From the NCBI RefSeq assembly GCF_020510445.1, contig NZ_JAHBAG010000001.1:596501-660500 (forward strand): 64,000 nucleotides of DNA. The letters are read 5' to 3'. Source of the DNA: Hydrogenophaga taeniospiralis. GTDB taxonomy: Bacteria > Pseudomonadota > Gammaproteobacteria > Burkholderiales > Burkholderiaceae_C. The notes under the pieces are model-generated. The model made no database searches and was not told the DNA's origin. It was given only the letters and a program-made list of their open reading frames with translations. The position numbers were made by a program, and so were the translations under genes. This document shows, in pieces, positions 41,841-49,687 of the stretch (position 1 is the first letter of the stretch; each line of letters starts with the position of its first letter).

Positions 41841-43367
41841 ATGCCTTATCCAACACTCAACCGCTACTACTATAAGACCACGTCCACCACGGTCAACTAC
41901 TCCCTTGACCTGGGCGGCGTGATCCAGATCGCTTACCAGCCCGCCAGCGGCGGCGGCGCCGAAAGCGAGGCGTTCAGCCCGGACTGGTATATCGATGCGC
42001 CGCCGCCCGATGGCTTGTCCCTCGTGTCCAACGGCTTGGCGTTCTCGCTGGGCGGGGTGCCGCACTTCAGCCGCGACGGCGCGCTCTTCGCAGGCTGGAA
42101 TGCCGTGACGGGCGCCGCCGCGGCGGCCGGCAGCGTGAGCAGCGAAGGCCGGGTTTTGCTCACCGCCATCGTCCCGGGCGTGGCCAACACGATCACATGG
42201 TCCAACGCGGCGCACGATGCGCGCGGCTCGTTGGACCTGCTGGGCGGCGTGTTTCGCGTCGCGAGCGCCCCGATCCAGGCCGGGCAGTTCCAGCTGCAGG
42301 CCGGCACCGAGGTGGGAACCGCCGACAGCGGCGGCGTGCTCTCGGGCGACTTCGAGGGCCTTGTTGACAGCGTGCGCGGCGTGGCCGCGTGGGCCGTGGC
42401 AGGGGTCGGACCGGGCGAGCTTGAGGGCACCCCGGTGCGCGCCGACGAGGTGACCTATAACGCGGTGTTTCTGCAATACATTCCCATCGACCCGGTGCTG
42501 CTGGGTGTGGACCCCTCGGGCCTGCCCATCGACGGCCTCGTGCCCATGGTGCACGTGGGCGGCGGTGCCCTGGTGCACCACACCGACGTGTTCGTGCTGC
42601 CGGACCCTGTGGTCAAGGGCACGCCCTACCACGTGGGGCGCGAGCGCATCTCCAGCGCGGTGCTGCGCGATGCGGTGGGCACACGCCTGCCCGGTACGCT
42701 CTACGAGGTGGACCGCAACGCCGGCAACGTCACGGTGCTGGTGGGTGCCGACATCAGCACTTACGCTCTGCCCCTGTCGGCCACGCACCGCATCCAGGAC
42801 GAGCTGCAGGTGACCAAGGCCGACATTGACGGAACGGTGCTCTTCAGCGGTGCGCTGACCCACAACTTCCCCGTGCCCGGCAGCTACCTGAGCAGCAAGC
42901 TGCGCCAGGGCGATAAGTTTGCCCGCGTGCACGGCTACGCCGACCGCGCAACGTGGGCCGGCAGCTGGGACGCAACCAAGGCGGGCGCCGGGATCGCTGC
43001 CGCGTACAACGAGGTGGACTTCCCGATCACGACCACAAATCGCGGCGCGATCAAAGAGCGTTGGTACGCGATCATGCAGACCAACAACACCCAGGTGAAC
43101 GTCTACGGCGAAAACGTTGGCCTTGTGCTATCCAACGTCCCCATCGCCAACGTGATCGAGGCGATCAACCCGCAGACCGGCGTGCCCTACTGGTCGATCC
43201 CCCCCGGTGGCTGGGGTGGTGGGCGCAGCGCCGGCAACGTGCTCCTCTGGGAAACCGAAGCTGCGGGCGGCCCCGCCTGGTTCACCCGATCGGTGCTGCC
43301 GGGCGCTGCTGCCGTGCTGGACGACTCCGCAACCCTGGCCTACATCGCCGACGTGGACACACCATGA
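41841..43367 (+). CDS. tail-tip structural protein
   Basis: A 508-aa protein starting MPYPTLNRYYYKTTSTTVNY. Beta-rich with Gly/Val/Thr-dense strands and a central VFVLPDPVVKGTPYHVGRER. No signal or membrane helix. Placed within the tail-tip cluster; ATGA overlap with the next gene. Confidence 0.6.
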   Translation: MPYPTLNRYYYKTTSTTVNYSLDLGGVIQIAYQPASGGGAESEAFSPDWYIDAPPPDGLSLVSNGLAFSLGGVPHFSRDGALFAGWNAVTGAAAAAGSVSSEGRVLLTAIVPGVANTITWSNAAHDARGSLDLLGGVFRVASAPIQAGQFQLQAGTEVGTADSGGVLSGDFEGLVDSVRGVAAWAVAGVGPGELEGTPVRADEVTYNAVFLQYIPIDPVLLGVDPSGLPIDGLVPMVHVGGGALVHHTDVFVLPDPVVKGTPYHVGRERISSAVLRDAVGTRLPGTLYEVDRNAGNVTVLVGADISTYALPLSATHRIQDELQVTKADIDGTVLFSGALTHNFPVPGSYLSSKLRQGDKFARVHGYADRATWAGSWDATKAGAGIAAAYNEVDFPITTTNRGAIKERWYAIMQTNNTQVNVYGENVGLVLSNVPIANVIEAINPQTGVPYWSIPPGGWGGGRSAGNVLLWETEAAGGPAWFTRSVLPGAAAVLDDSATLAYIADVDTP

Positions 43368-44500
43368 GCCTGCCCAACCGATTCGACAACACCGAGACGG
43401 GCGCGCCCGTTTTGAACAACGTCAACGGCGGTGGAATCGCTGTGATGTTGGCCTGCCTGCGCGACGGCTTCAATGTCAAGGCCGTCACGTCCATCACCGT
43501 GGCGGCCGGCGTGGCCACGGTTCAATGCCCTGCGCACGGGTTCGCTTGCGGCCAGGCTCAGCTCATCAAAATCACCGGCGCCAGCGTCCCCGCCCTGAAT
43601 GCCGACCACCAGCCAACGCTGGTGGACGCCAACAACTTCAGCGTGCCCGCCGTGGGCGTGGCCGATGGAAGCTATACCGCCACCGACGCGCGCCGCGCCC
43701 CCTTGGGTTGGACAGAGGAATTCAACAACGGCCTTGGCACCAAGTCGATTTTCAGGCGGTCTGCGCCAGATGCGCTGGCCGCCATGCTGCGGGTCGACGA
43801 CTCGGTGGGTGCTTCCATGATGCGAGTGCGCGCCGTTGACGCCGCCACTGGCATCGACGCGCTCACCGGCCTCACCCCCACAGATGCACAGGTGAACGGC
43901 GGGGCTTATTGGCAAAAAGGGGCGGATTCGGCGACCGCGAAGAAGTGGTTCATCGTTGGTGACAGCCGGGGGTTTTTCTTCGGCACACAGCTCGGAACGA
44001 ATGATCGGTTCGTGGTCTATTTTTTCGGCGATGGAGTGCCGTACTACCCGGGAGACGGCGGGTTCACCTTGCTTGCTGCGCAGACAAACACTTCATACAC
44101 CGCGACGCCAGCCTGGGGCCTTGCCGCAGGCACCAGCCAGGTCGGCAGCCCGGGGGTTGGCAATGCCATCTACGCACCGAGTGGTGTGCTTCCGGGGGAG
44201 GCGGGCTCTCAGTATCAGGCTGCAGTGAACCCATCCGGAGGCGTCAATGTCTCCGGTTACAACTTGTTCCAGAACCCTGTCACCTACCCCAACCCTGTCA
44301 TCCATCCGGTGATTCATGTGTTGAGCACCGGCCCGTGTATCAGGGGGCAGTGGCCGGGCCTCGCCTACGTGTTTGCGAATTCGCCGTTTGCAAACCTGCA
44401 GGTCGTGGATGCGGGTGCCGATAGATACCTTGCGGTGTCCATCGGCGTCAGTGGGCAAAACGGCCAGTTCGCAATCAAGCTCAGTGGTGGGTGGTACTGA
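43364..44500 (+). CDS. tail-tip or fibre protein
   Basis: A 378-aa protein starting MSLPNRFDNTETGAPVLNNV. NGGGIAVMLACLRDGFNVKAVTSI is followed by a beta-sandwich with GWTEEFNNGLGTKSIFRRSA and an aromatic-rich middle (KKWFIVGDSRGFFFGTQLG). The N-terminal opening resembles Mu-like tail-associated proteins. It may contact the host. Coupled by TGATG to the next small gene. Confidence 0.6.
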   Translation: MSLPNRFDNTETGAPVLNNVNGGGIAVMLACLRDGFNVKAVTSITVAAGVATVQCPAHGFACGQAQLIKITGASVPALNADHQPTLVDANNFSVPAVGVADGSYTATDARRAPLGWTEEFNNGLGTKSIFRRSAPDALAAMLRVDDSVGASMMRVRAVDAATGIDALTGLTPTDAQVNGGAYWQKGADSATAKKWFIVGDSRGFFFGTQLGTNDRFVVYFFGDGVPYYPGDGGFTLLAAQTNTSYTATPAWGLAAGTSQVGSPGVGNAIYAPSGVLPGEAGSQYQAAVNPSGGVNVSGYNLFQNPVTYPNPVIHPVIHVLSTGPCIRGQWPGLAYVFANSPFANLQVVDAGADRYLAVSIGVSGQNGQFAIKLSGGWY

Positions 44501-44808
44501 TGGCCGCCGTTGCGTCATCAATCACGCGGAGCAGCGTCCACGAAATCGGGGTTTCCGGCCCGTACAGCATGCCCGCCGGCACAACGAAAAACTTCGGGAC
44601 TCCCAACACGCCCGTGCGCCGCCGCGTGCGCCTGCACGACCAGCCCACCGGCCGCCTGCTGCGCGAAACATGGAGCGATGCTGTCACCGGGGCCTATCAG
44701 TTCACAGCCCTGCGTGCCGGCACGTTCTACGTCGCCGGTTTCGACCACACCGGCTTGTATGGCGGCGTGATCGAAACCGACATCGTCCTGCCCACTCCTG
44801 CACCATGA
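44500..44808 (+). CDS. small carboxypeptidase-regulatory-like tail protein
   Basis: A 102-aa protein from ATG 44500 overlapping the previous stop. RRRVRLHDQPTGRLLRETWSDAVTGAYQFTALRAGTFYVAGFDHTG is a typical carboxypeptidase regulatory-like or transthyretin-like beta-sandwich. Such domains decorate phage tail tips. Confidence 0.65.
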   Translation: MAAVASSITRSSVHEIGVSGPYSMPAGTTKNFGTPNTPVRRRVRLHDQPTGRLLRETWSDAVTGAYQFTALRAGTFYVAGFDHTGLYGGVIETDIVLPTPAP

Positions 44809-45212
44809 GCCTGACGCTTGCCGTTCGCCGCGCCAAGCTGCTGGCCATTCGCGGCCACATCGATGCCGAGGGCGGCGGGGCGGTGCACATCTTCGGGAGC
44901 AACCGACCCGCAACTGGTGAGCCCAGCGCGGAACCGCCGCTGCTGATTGGCGCGTTCGGCCCGGTGTCGTTCGCCTTGCACGCCACCGACGCGATCCTGA
45001 CGTGCACGCTGGAGGCCAATGTCGCAGTGTCGGGCCTGCCGGTGTGGGCGAGGTTCGTTGACGGGGCGGGCGTGGCCGTCATGGACCTGTCCGCCGGCTT
45101 GCCTGGAAGCGGCGCTCAGGTGATCGTCAGCGACGGCCAGCCCGTGCCCAGCATGCAGATGTATGTGGGCGGCCTCGTCACGATCAACTGCTCGCTCATG
45201 GAGCCGGAATGA
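44805..45212 (+). CDS. small tail-tip protein
   Basis: A 135-aa beta-rich protein starting MSLTLAVRRAKLLAIRGHID; ATGA overlaps on both sides. VHIFGSNRPATGEPSAEPPLLIGAFGPVSFALHATDAIL looks like one beta-sandwich. Not identified further. Confidence 0.55.
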   Translation: MSLTLAVRRAKLLAIRGHIDAEGGGAVHIFGSNRPATGEPSAEPPLLIGAFGPVSFALHATDAILTCTLEANVAVSGLPVWARFVDGAGVAVMDLSAGLPGSGAQVIVSDGQPVPSMQMYVGGLVTINCSLMEPE

Positions 45213-47023
45213 GCGCGCTCGATATGGTCTTCAGCCGTCCGGTCTACGCTGGCGGGTCGATCGACCTGGTATTCGGCGACGACGGTGGGTCCGCGCCCAT
45301 CCTGCCGCTCACTGCCGATATCACCGTGATGTTCGGCAGCACGGTGGTGCAGGCCACGGCGGCTTACGACAACCGCCTCCCTCTCACCGTGAGCGCCGCG
45401 CGCGGCCTGCGCCACCAGGTGGCGGTACCCGCCGAAGCGCAAGCCATCGCTGCCTGGGTGCCGCCCACGCATATCGACCACCAGCACGCTGCCCAGTGGC
45501 AGGCCGCAACCTCAAGCGCGGGCGCCCCCGCCACCGGCTGGAACACCACCGCCCCGGTGCAGCACGAGGCCCGCGTGCGCGGGCAGTCGGGCACCACGGT
45601 GAGCGCGGCGGTCCGGCTGGTCCATCAGGTGTGCACCCCGGTCGAAGTACTCAAAGCCATCGGCTGGCAAGGCGCCACTCCCTTGGCTGTGTCGCTTTTA
45701 GCGCCCCACCAGGTGGCCCACGGCCTGCAGGTGGCGCCCTTGCTACGCCTGCAGCAAGGGCAGACCCTGGCGCTCGCGCTGCTCGCCCCGCACCAGGTCG
45801 CCACGCCTGCACAGCGCGCCCTTGTGGCTCGCTGGCAGCGGGCCCAAGCCATTCCCACCGGTCGAACCATCTACGTGCCACCAGGTGGCGAAGAAGGTGA
45901 AGGTCGCGAGATCTCGCTCGACCTGGTGTTCGCCTGCCCGGCCTACGAGGGCGGACCGGTGGATCTGGTTTTCGGGCATGTGTGCATGCCTCCGGTTACC
46001 GCCGGCATCGTTATCCCTGTCAGGAGTTGCTACGTGGTTCACAACAGCGTCACCCTCTACCGCCTTCCGGCGGGCACAGAGTTCAAGGCGGAGAGCTTCA
46101 CCCTGGACATTGACAAGGATTCCTGGACCTTCGGGTGGTCGGCGTCGCTGCACAGCAGCGCCCGGGCGCACCTGCTGCGGTCGGCGCCAGATGAGCGCGT
46201 GGAGGTTGAATGCGTCGTCAACGGCGTGTCGTATCGGCTGGCGATCGACAGCATGGGGCGTGATAAATCGTTCCCGGAATCGCGCATTGCGGTGCGGGGC
46301 CTGGGCCGGGCGGCCGAGCTGGACGACTTGGATCTGTCGTTCGGGAACACGGCGCCACGCACGGCACAGCAGCTCATGGACGACGTGCTCACGGTCAACG
46401 GGGTGAGCCTCGGCTGGACCCTCGACTGGCAGATCCAGGATTGGTTGGTGGCGGCCGACGCGTTTCTGTTCCGAGGTTCGTACATCGGTGCGCTGCGGTA
46501 CATCGCAGAGGCGGCCAGGGCCTACATCCAGCCGCACCCGACAGACAAGGTGCTGCGCGTGCTGCCGCTGTACCCACAGGCGCCGTGGGACTGGGCGACC
46601 CTGCTGACGCCCGACATTGAGCTGCCGGCAGCCGTGGCGGCGGTCGTGAACGTCGACGAGGTGATGCGGCCTCGGTACAACCGGGTGTTCGTGGGTGGTG
46701 TGGGTAAGGGTGTCTTTGGCCCAGTCGACAGGACTGGGACGGCAAGCGACAAGGTCGCGCCGCAGGTGCTCCACCCGCTGATCACCGCCGCCGAGGCCCA
46801 CATTCAGTGCGGGCGGGGGGTGCTGTCTGACACCGGCCTGCAGGAGCACTTTTCAGTGCAGACCATGGTGCTTCCGGAGACGGGGATCATCTTGCCGGGC
46901 AAGGTGCTGCGCTTCGTCGACGAGGACGGGCCGCACCTTGGCATCGTGCGCAATACGGCGGTGAAGATGCCGGAGTTTCCGATGCTCAGCCAAACCCTGG
47001 TGGTCGAGACCCATGTTGAGTAA
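45209..47023 (+). CDS. tail hub-like protein with repeated DLVFG motifs
   Basis: A 604-aa protein. The N-terminal 270 residues are repetitive: SIDLVFGDD, SLDLVFACP and PVDLVFGH mark repeated units, with several HQV segments (RHQVAVPA, VHQVCTPV, PHQVAHGL, PHQVATPA). Residues about 275-600 (VTLYRLPAGTEFKAESFTLDIDKDSWTFGWSASLHS, AADAFLFRGSYIGALRYIAEAARAYIQPHPTDKVLRVLP) look like a phage tail hub (gp44/gp27-type) domain. It probably connects tube and receptor-binding parts. Confidence 0.65.
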   Translation: MSALDMVFSRPVYAGGSIDLVFGDDGGSAPILPLTADITVMFGSTVVQATAAYDNRLPLTVSAARGLRHQVAVPAEAQAIAAWVPPTHIDHQHAAQWQAATSSAGAPATGWNTTAPVQHEARVRGQSGTTVSAAVRLVHQVCTPVEVLKAIGWQGATPLAVSLLAPHQVAHGLQVAPLLRLQQGQTLALALLAPHQVATPAQRALVARWQRAQAIPTGRTIYVPPGGEEGEGREISLDLVFACPAYEGGPVDLVFGHVCMPPVTAGIVIPVRSCYVVHNSVTLYRLPAGTEFKAESFTLDIDKDSWTFGWSASLHSSARAHLLRSAPDERVEVECVVNGVSYRLAIDSMGRDKSFPESRIAVRGLGRAAELDDLDLSFGNTAPRTAQQLMDDVLTVNGVSLGWTLDWQIQDWLVAADAFLFRGSYIGALRYIAEAARAYIQPHPTDKVLRVLPLYPQAPWDWATLLTPDIELPAAVAAVVNVDEVMRPRYNRVFVGGVGKGVFGPVDRTGTASDKVAPQVLHPLITAAEAHIQCGRGVLSDTGLQEHFSVQTMVLPETGIILPGKVLRFVDEDGPHLGIVRNTAVKMPEFPMLSQTLVVETHVE

Positions 47024-47237
47024 CCCCTACGCCCGATTCCTGGCACTGCTGCCGCCCCGGCCGCTGCTGGTGGGCACTGTGATTGCCGTCGACGGCGAGG
47101 TGGCCACCGTGGAGCTGCCCGAAGGTGGCCAGTTGCATGCCCGTGGCGCTGCGGCGGTGAATGGCCGAGTTTTCGTCCGCGATGGAGTGATCGAGGGCGA
47201 GGCACCGAACCTGACCTACATCTCGGCCGAGGTGTAG
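47013..47237 (+). CDS. small OB-fold-like tail protein
   Basis: A 74-aa protein starting MLSNPYARFLALLPPRPLLV. GTVIAVDGEVATVELPEGGQLHARGAAAVNGRVFVRDGVIEGEAPNL resembles a small beta-barrel, as in gp45-like spike or hub-capping proteins. It overlaps the hub-like gene by 11 nt and ends the tail operon. Confidence 0.6.
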   Translation: MLSNPYARFLALLPPRPLLVGTVIAVDGEVATVELPEGGQLHARGAAAVNGRVFVRDGVIEGEAPNLTYISAEV

Positions 47238-47372
47238 CGGGGGCGGGAAAAAGACGGGCGACCTGGTTCGGTGTTGGAGCACCTTGCCAAGCCCCCAACC
47301 TGCAGGATGAGCTGCAAGCCAGGCGAAGACCCGCCACTCTCGCGAGAGTAGGTCGAGCCTATCAGTTTTTAA
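47238..47372 (+). ncRNA. candidate structured RNA before the methyltransferase gene
   Basis: A 135-bp gap with many complementary segments: GGCGGG (47239) and CCCGCC (47331); CCTGG (47261) and CCAGG (47319); GTTGG and CCAAC; TGCAG and CTGCA; and the perfect hairpin ACTCTCGCGAGAGT ending about 47350. It shares GGTTCG and CCCCAACCT with the RNA downstream of the capsid gene at 32205. It ends in TTTTTAAATG. It could be a 3'-UTR element of the tail operon or a leader of the methyltransferase. Confidence 0.45.
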
Positions 47373-47390
47373 ATGCTCAAAAGGCTTGCA

Positions 47391-48164
47391 ATGACGGAAT
47401 TTAAAGCGGCACCCTTGGTGCCATGGATCGGCGGAAAACGCCGCCTCGTGAAACACATCCTGCCTATGTTCCCGGAGCACACCTGCTACGTGGAGCCGTT
47501 CTGTGGGGCTGCGGCGCTCTACTTCTCCAAGGCTCCGGCCAAGGCGGAGGTGCTGAACGATGTGAACGGCGACGTGGTGAACCTGTACCGGGTGGTGCGC
47601 CACCACCTCGAAGAGTTCACCCGGCAGTTCAAGTGGGCCTTGACGAGCCGGCAGATGTTCAAGTGGCTGCAGGTGACCCCGGGAGAGACTCTGACGGACA
47701 TCCAGCGTGCGGCCAAATTTTTCTACCTGCAGAAACAGGCATTCGGTGGAAAAGTGACTGGGCAAACGTTCGGGACGGCAGCCACGGCACCACCGCGTTT
47801 GAACCTGCTGCGCCTTGAGGAGGATCTGTCGGCTGCTCACCTGCGCCTGGCAAACACCTACATCGAGCACCTGGACTGGTCAGTCTGCGTGGCCAAGTAC
47901 GACCGGGCAGGGACGCTGTTCTACTGCGACCCTCCCTATTGGGGTACGGAGGGCTATGGGGTTGGGTTCGGCCTGGAACAGTACGACCGTCTGGCTGAGC
48001 TGGCCAGGACGATCAAGGGCCGAATGGTCATCTCGGTGAACGACATCCCGGAGATGCGGAAGGCATTCAAGGGTTTGGCCATGGACCGCTTGGACATTGC
48101 CTACTCTGTGAGCAGGGCCGAGACCCGGAAGACGACCGGCGAGCTGGTGATCCGTAGCTGGTGA
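47391..48164 (+). CDS. D12-class DNA adenine methyltransferase
   Basis: A 257-aa enzyme from ATG 47391, which has AAAAGG six bases upstream; an ATG at 47373 would add six residues. The motifs are PWIGGKRRLV (S-adenosylmethionine binding), YVEPFCGAAALYF, LNDVNGDVVNLYR and the catalytic DPPYW. The product methylates N6 of adenine; its recognition sequence cannot be read. No cognate endonuclease is present, so it is solitary and probably protects phage DNA or tunes gene expression. It is the last gene before the right end. Confidence 0.9.
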   Translation: MTEFKAAPLVPWIGGKRRLVKHILPMFPEHTCYVEPFCGAAALYFSKAPAKAEVLNDVNGDVVNLYRVVRHHLEEFTRQFKWALTSRQMFKWLQVTPGETLTDIQRAAKFFYLQKQAFGGKVTGQTFGTAATAPPRLNLLRLEEDLSAAHLRLANTYIEHLDWSVCVAKYDRAGTLFYCDPPYWGTEGYGVGFGLEQYDRLAELARTIKGRMVISVNDIPEMRKAFKGLAMDRLDIAYSVSRAETRKTTGELVIRSW

Positions 48165-48196
48165 CCGCGAGACGCTCGCTCAGACGTTTAAACCAG

Positions 48197-48248
48197 CGCC
48201 AAAGGCAGCGTCAAAAAGTGCCAAAGGCAGCGTCATTTAGTGCCAAAG
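48197..48248. other. prophage right end with tandem 22-bp transposase-site repeats
   Basis: Read inward from the end on the minus strand, CTTTGGCACT recurs at 22-bp spacing. The first two units continue with three variable bases (AAA, TTT) and TGACGCTGC; the third begins CTTTGGCGCT and diverges to GGTTTAAACG. Three 22-bp sites in one orientation are how MuA sites R1-R3 are arranged. A GTTTAAAC lies immediately inside at 48186. Confidence 0.82.
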
Positions 48249-48317
48249 CGCGCGGCGCGCCATCCCAGCGCCGCGATCCTGGACGCCTGGCTGGAACAGA
48301 GCGTCCAAAACAATCTA

Positions 48318-48336
48318 AAATAGAATCGTTCTCATT
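48318..48336. promoter_or_regulatory. Fur-box-like operator before the imelysin operon
   Basis: The complement reads AATGAGAACGATTCTATTT, nearly the same as the first Fur-like site at 638 (AATGATAACGATTCTTATT). It is 21 bp before the imelysin start, and the ribosome site AAGGAG lies between. Confidence 0.7.
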
Positions 48337-48357
48337 TACTTTAACCAAGGAGCCTTC

Positions 48358-49548
48358 ATGCAACTGCGCGCTTTGACCCTGGCCATCGCCACCCTCGCCG
48401 CCAGCGCCACCCTCACTGGCCTGCCGGCCCACGCCGCCACGCCCGCCGCCGCTGCCGCCACCGCGAGCGCGGTGGACGCCAAGGCCGTGGCCGCGCACTA
48501 CGCCACCCTGGTGCACGCCAGCTACAGCGACACCCTGGCCGCCGCCAAGGACATGCAGGCCGCCATCGCCGCCTTCGTCGCCGCCCCCTCGGCCGAAGGC
48601 CTGGACAAGGCGCGCAAGGCCTGGCTGGCGGGCCGCGAGTTCTACGGCCAGACCGAAGCCTTCCGCTTCTACAGCGGCCCGATCGACGACGACAAGGGCC
48701 CCGAGGGCCAGATCAACGCCTGGCCACTGGACGAGGCCTATGTGGACTACGTGACCGGCAAGCCCAAGGCCGGCCTGGTGAACACGCCGAAGTTCAAGAT
48801 CACCAAGGCCGCGCTGGCCAAGGCCAACGAACGCGGCGGCGAAGAGAACATCAGCGCTGGCTGGCACGCCGTCGAGTTCCTGCTCTGGGGCCAGGACCAG
48901 AGCGAAACCGGCCCGGGCAACCGCTCGTTTGAAGACTATGTGAAGGGCAAAGGCGAGAACGCCGAGCGCCGCGCGATGTACCTGACCGTGGCCACCGAGC
49001 TGCTGGTGGACGACCTCTCGGCCATGGCCGCGGCCTGGGCCCCCGGCGCGAAGAACTACCGCGCCAAGTTTGAAAAAGGCGGCAAGGAGTCGGTGCGCAA
49101 GATCATCGTCGGCCTGGGCTCGCTCTCGCGCGGTGAACTCGCGGGCGAGCGCATGGAAGTGGCGCTGAACTCGCAGGACCAGGAAGACGAACACTCCTGC
49201 TTCTCCGACAACACGCACCGCGACGTGGTGAACAACGCCAAAGGCATCCAGAACGTGTGGCTGGGCCAGTACACCCGGCGCGACGGCAGCAAGCTCGAAG
49301 GCCCGGGCGTGCGCGATCTGGTGGCCGCCAAGAACCCGGCCCTGGCCGAGAAGACCAGCGCGCAGCTGGCCTTGTCCGTGAGTTCGGCCGAAGCCATCCC
49401 GGCGCCGTTCGACCGCGCCATCGCCAAGGGCGCGGCCGGCCGGCCCGCCATCGAGAAGACCATCGAGAGCCTGGTCGCGCAGTCCAAGCTGCTGGTGGAA
49501 TCGGCATCGGCCGTGGGCATTGCGAAGCTCACGCTGGTGGAACCATGA
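48358..49548 (+). CDS. imelysin-family (M75) iron-regulated protein
   Basis: A 396-aa exported protein: a signal peptide ending AHA, an Ala-rich link and then the imelysin fold. The conserved GxHxxE motif is in SAGWHAVEFLLWGQD and later QDQEDEHSCFSDNTHRD is characteristic. Imelysins act in periplasmic or outer-membrane iron uptake (IrpA, EfeO relatives). AAGGAG precedes the ATG by seven bases. It heads a set of imelysin, di-heme oxidoreductase, imelysin and DUF1513 genes typical of proteobacterial iron regulons. Confidence 0.9.
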   Translation: MQLRALTLAIATLAASATLTGLPAHAATPAAAAATASAVDAKAVAAHYATLVHASYSDTLAAAKDMQAAIAAFVAAPSAEGLDKARKAWLAGREFYGQTEAFRFYSGPIDDDKGPEGQINAWPLDEAYVDYVTGKPKAGLVNTPKFKITKAALAKANERGGEENISAGWHAVEFLLWGQDQSETGPGNRSFEDYVKGKGENAERRAMYLTVATELLVDDLSAMAAAWAPGAKNYRAKFEKGGKESVRKIIVGLGSLSRGELAGERMEVALNSQDQEDEHSCFSDNTHRDVVNNAKGIQNVWLGQYTRRDGSKLEGPGVRDLVAAKNPALAEKTSAQLALSVSSAEAIPAPFDRAIAKGAAGRPAIEKTIESLVAQSKLLVESASAVGIAKLTLVEP

Positions 49549-49687
49549 CCCCCCTGCGCCGCGCCTAAGGGCGCGTCACCCCCCAGGGGGCGATGCCTGT
49601 GGCCTGGCAAAGCCAGTTCCACGGCATCCTTGAACAAGCCCCCTGCTTCCCCGCAGCGTTGCTGCATTCCCCGCGCCTTGATTCATC
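49549..49687. repeat. intergenic REP-like element
   Basis: A GC-rich non-coding segment with CCCCCTGCGCCGC, CCCCCAGGGGG, GGCCTGGCAAAGCC and CCCCCTGCTTCCCCGC. It resembles the dispersed intergenic repeats found in many Comamonadaceae genomes. It can form several hairpins and may attenuate transcription between the two genes. Only one copy is in this window. Confidence 0.5.

Larger units (their letters stand above)
8027..48247. mobile_element. Mu-type transposable prophage, about 40.2 kb
   Basis: Inverted TTTGGCACT at 8027-8035 and 48239-48247 marks the ends. Inside are a MuA-like transposase, MuB-like ATPase, GemA, DUF3164, Mor, MuF and gpT-type capsid genes. Early genes run leftward and lysis and virion genes run rightward, an arrangement described for BcepMu and related phages, unlike Mu itself. 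The tail module has a tail tube and a long tape measure but no sheath gene, so the virion is probably siphovirus-like. Most genes look intact; one early gene has a frameshift. I could not find a clean 5-bp target duplication, so the end coordinates carry an uncertainty of several bases. Confidence 0.9.

Noticed and set aside
47238..47372. A tRNA gene in the structured gap before the methyltransferase
   Set aside because: There is a CCCGCCA near one end but no consistent acceptor, anticodon and T-arm arrangement.
8015..48260. A 5-bp target duplication around the prophage
   Set aside because: Several alignments of the inverted ends were tried and none gave matching 5-bp flanks, so none is claimed.
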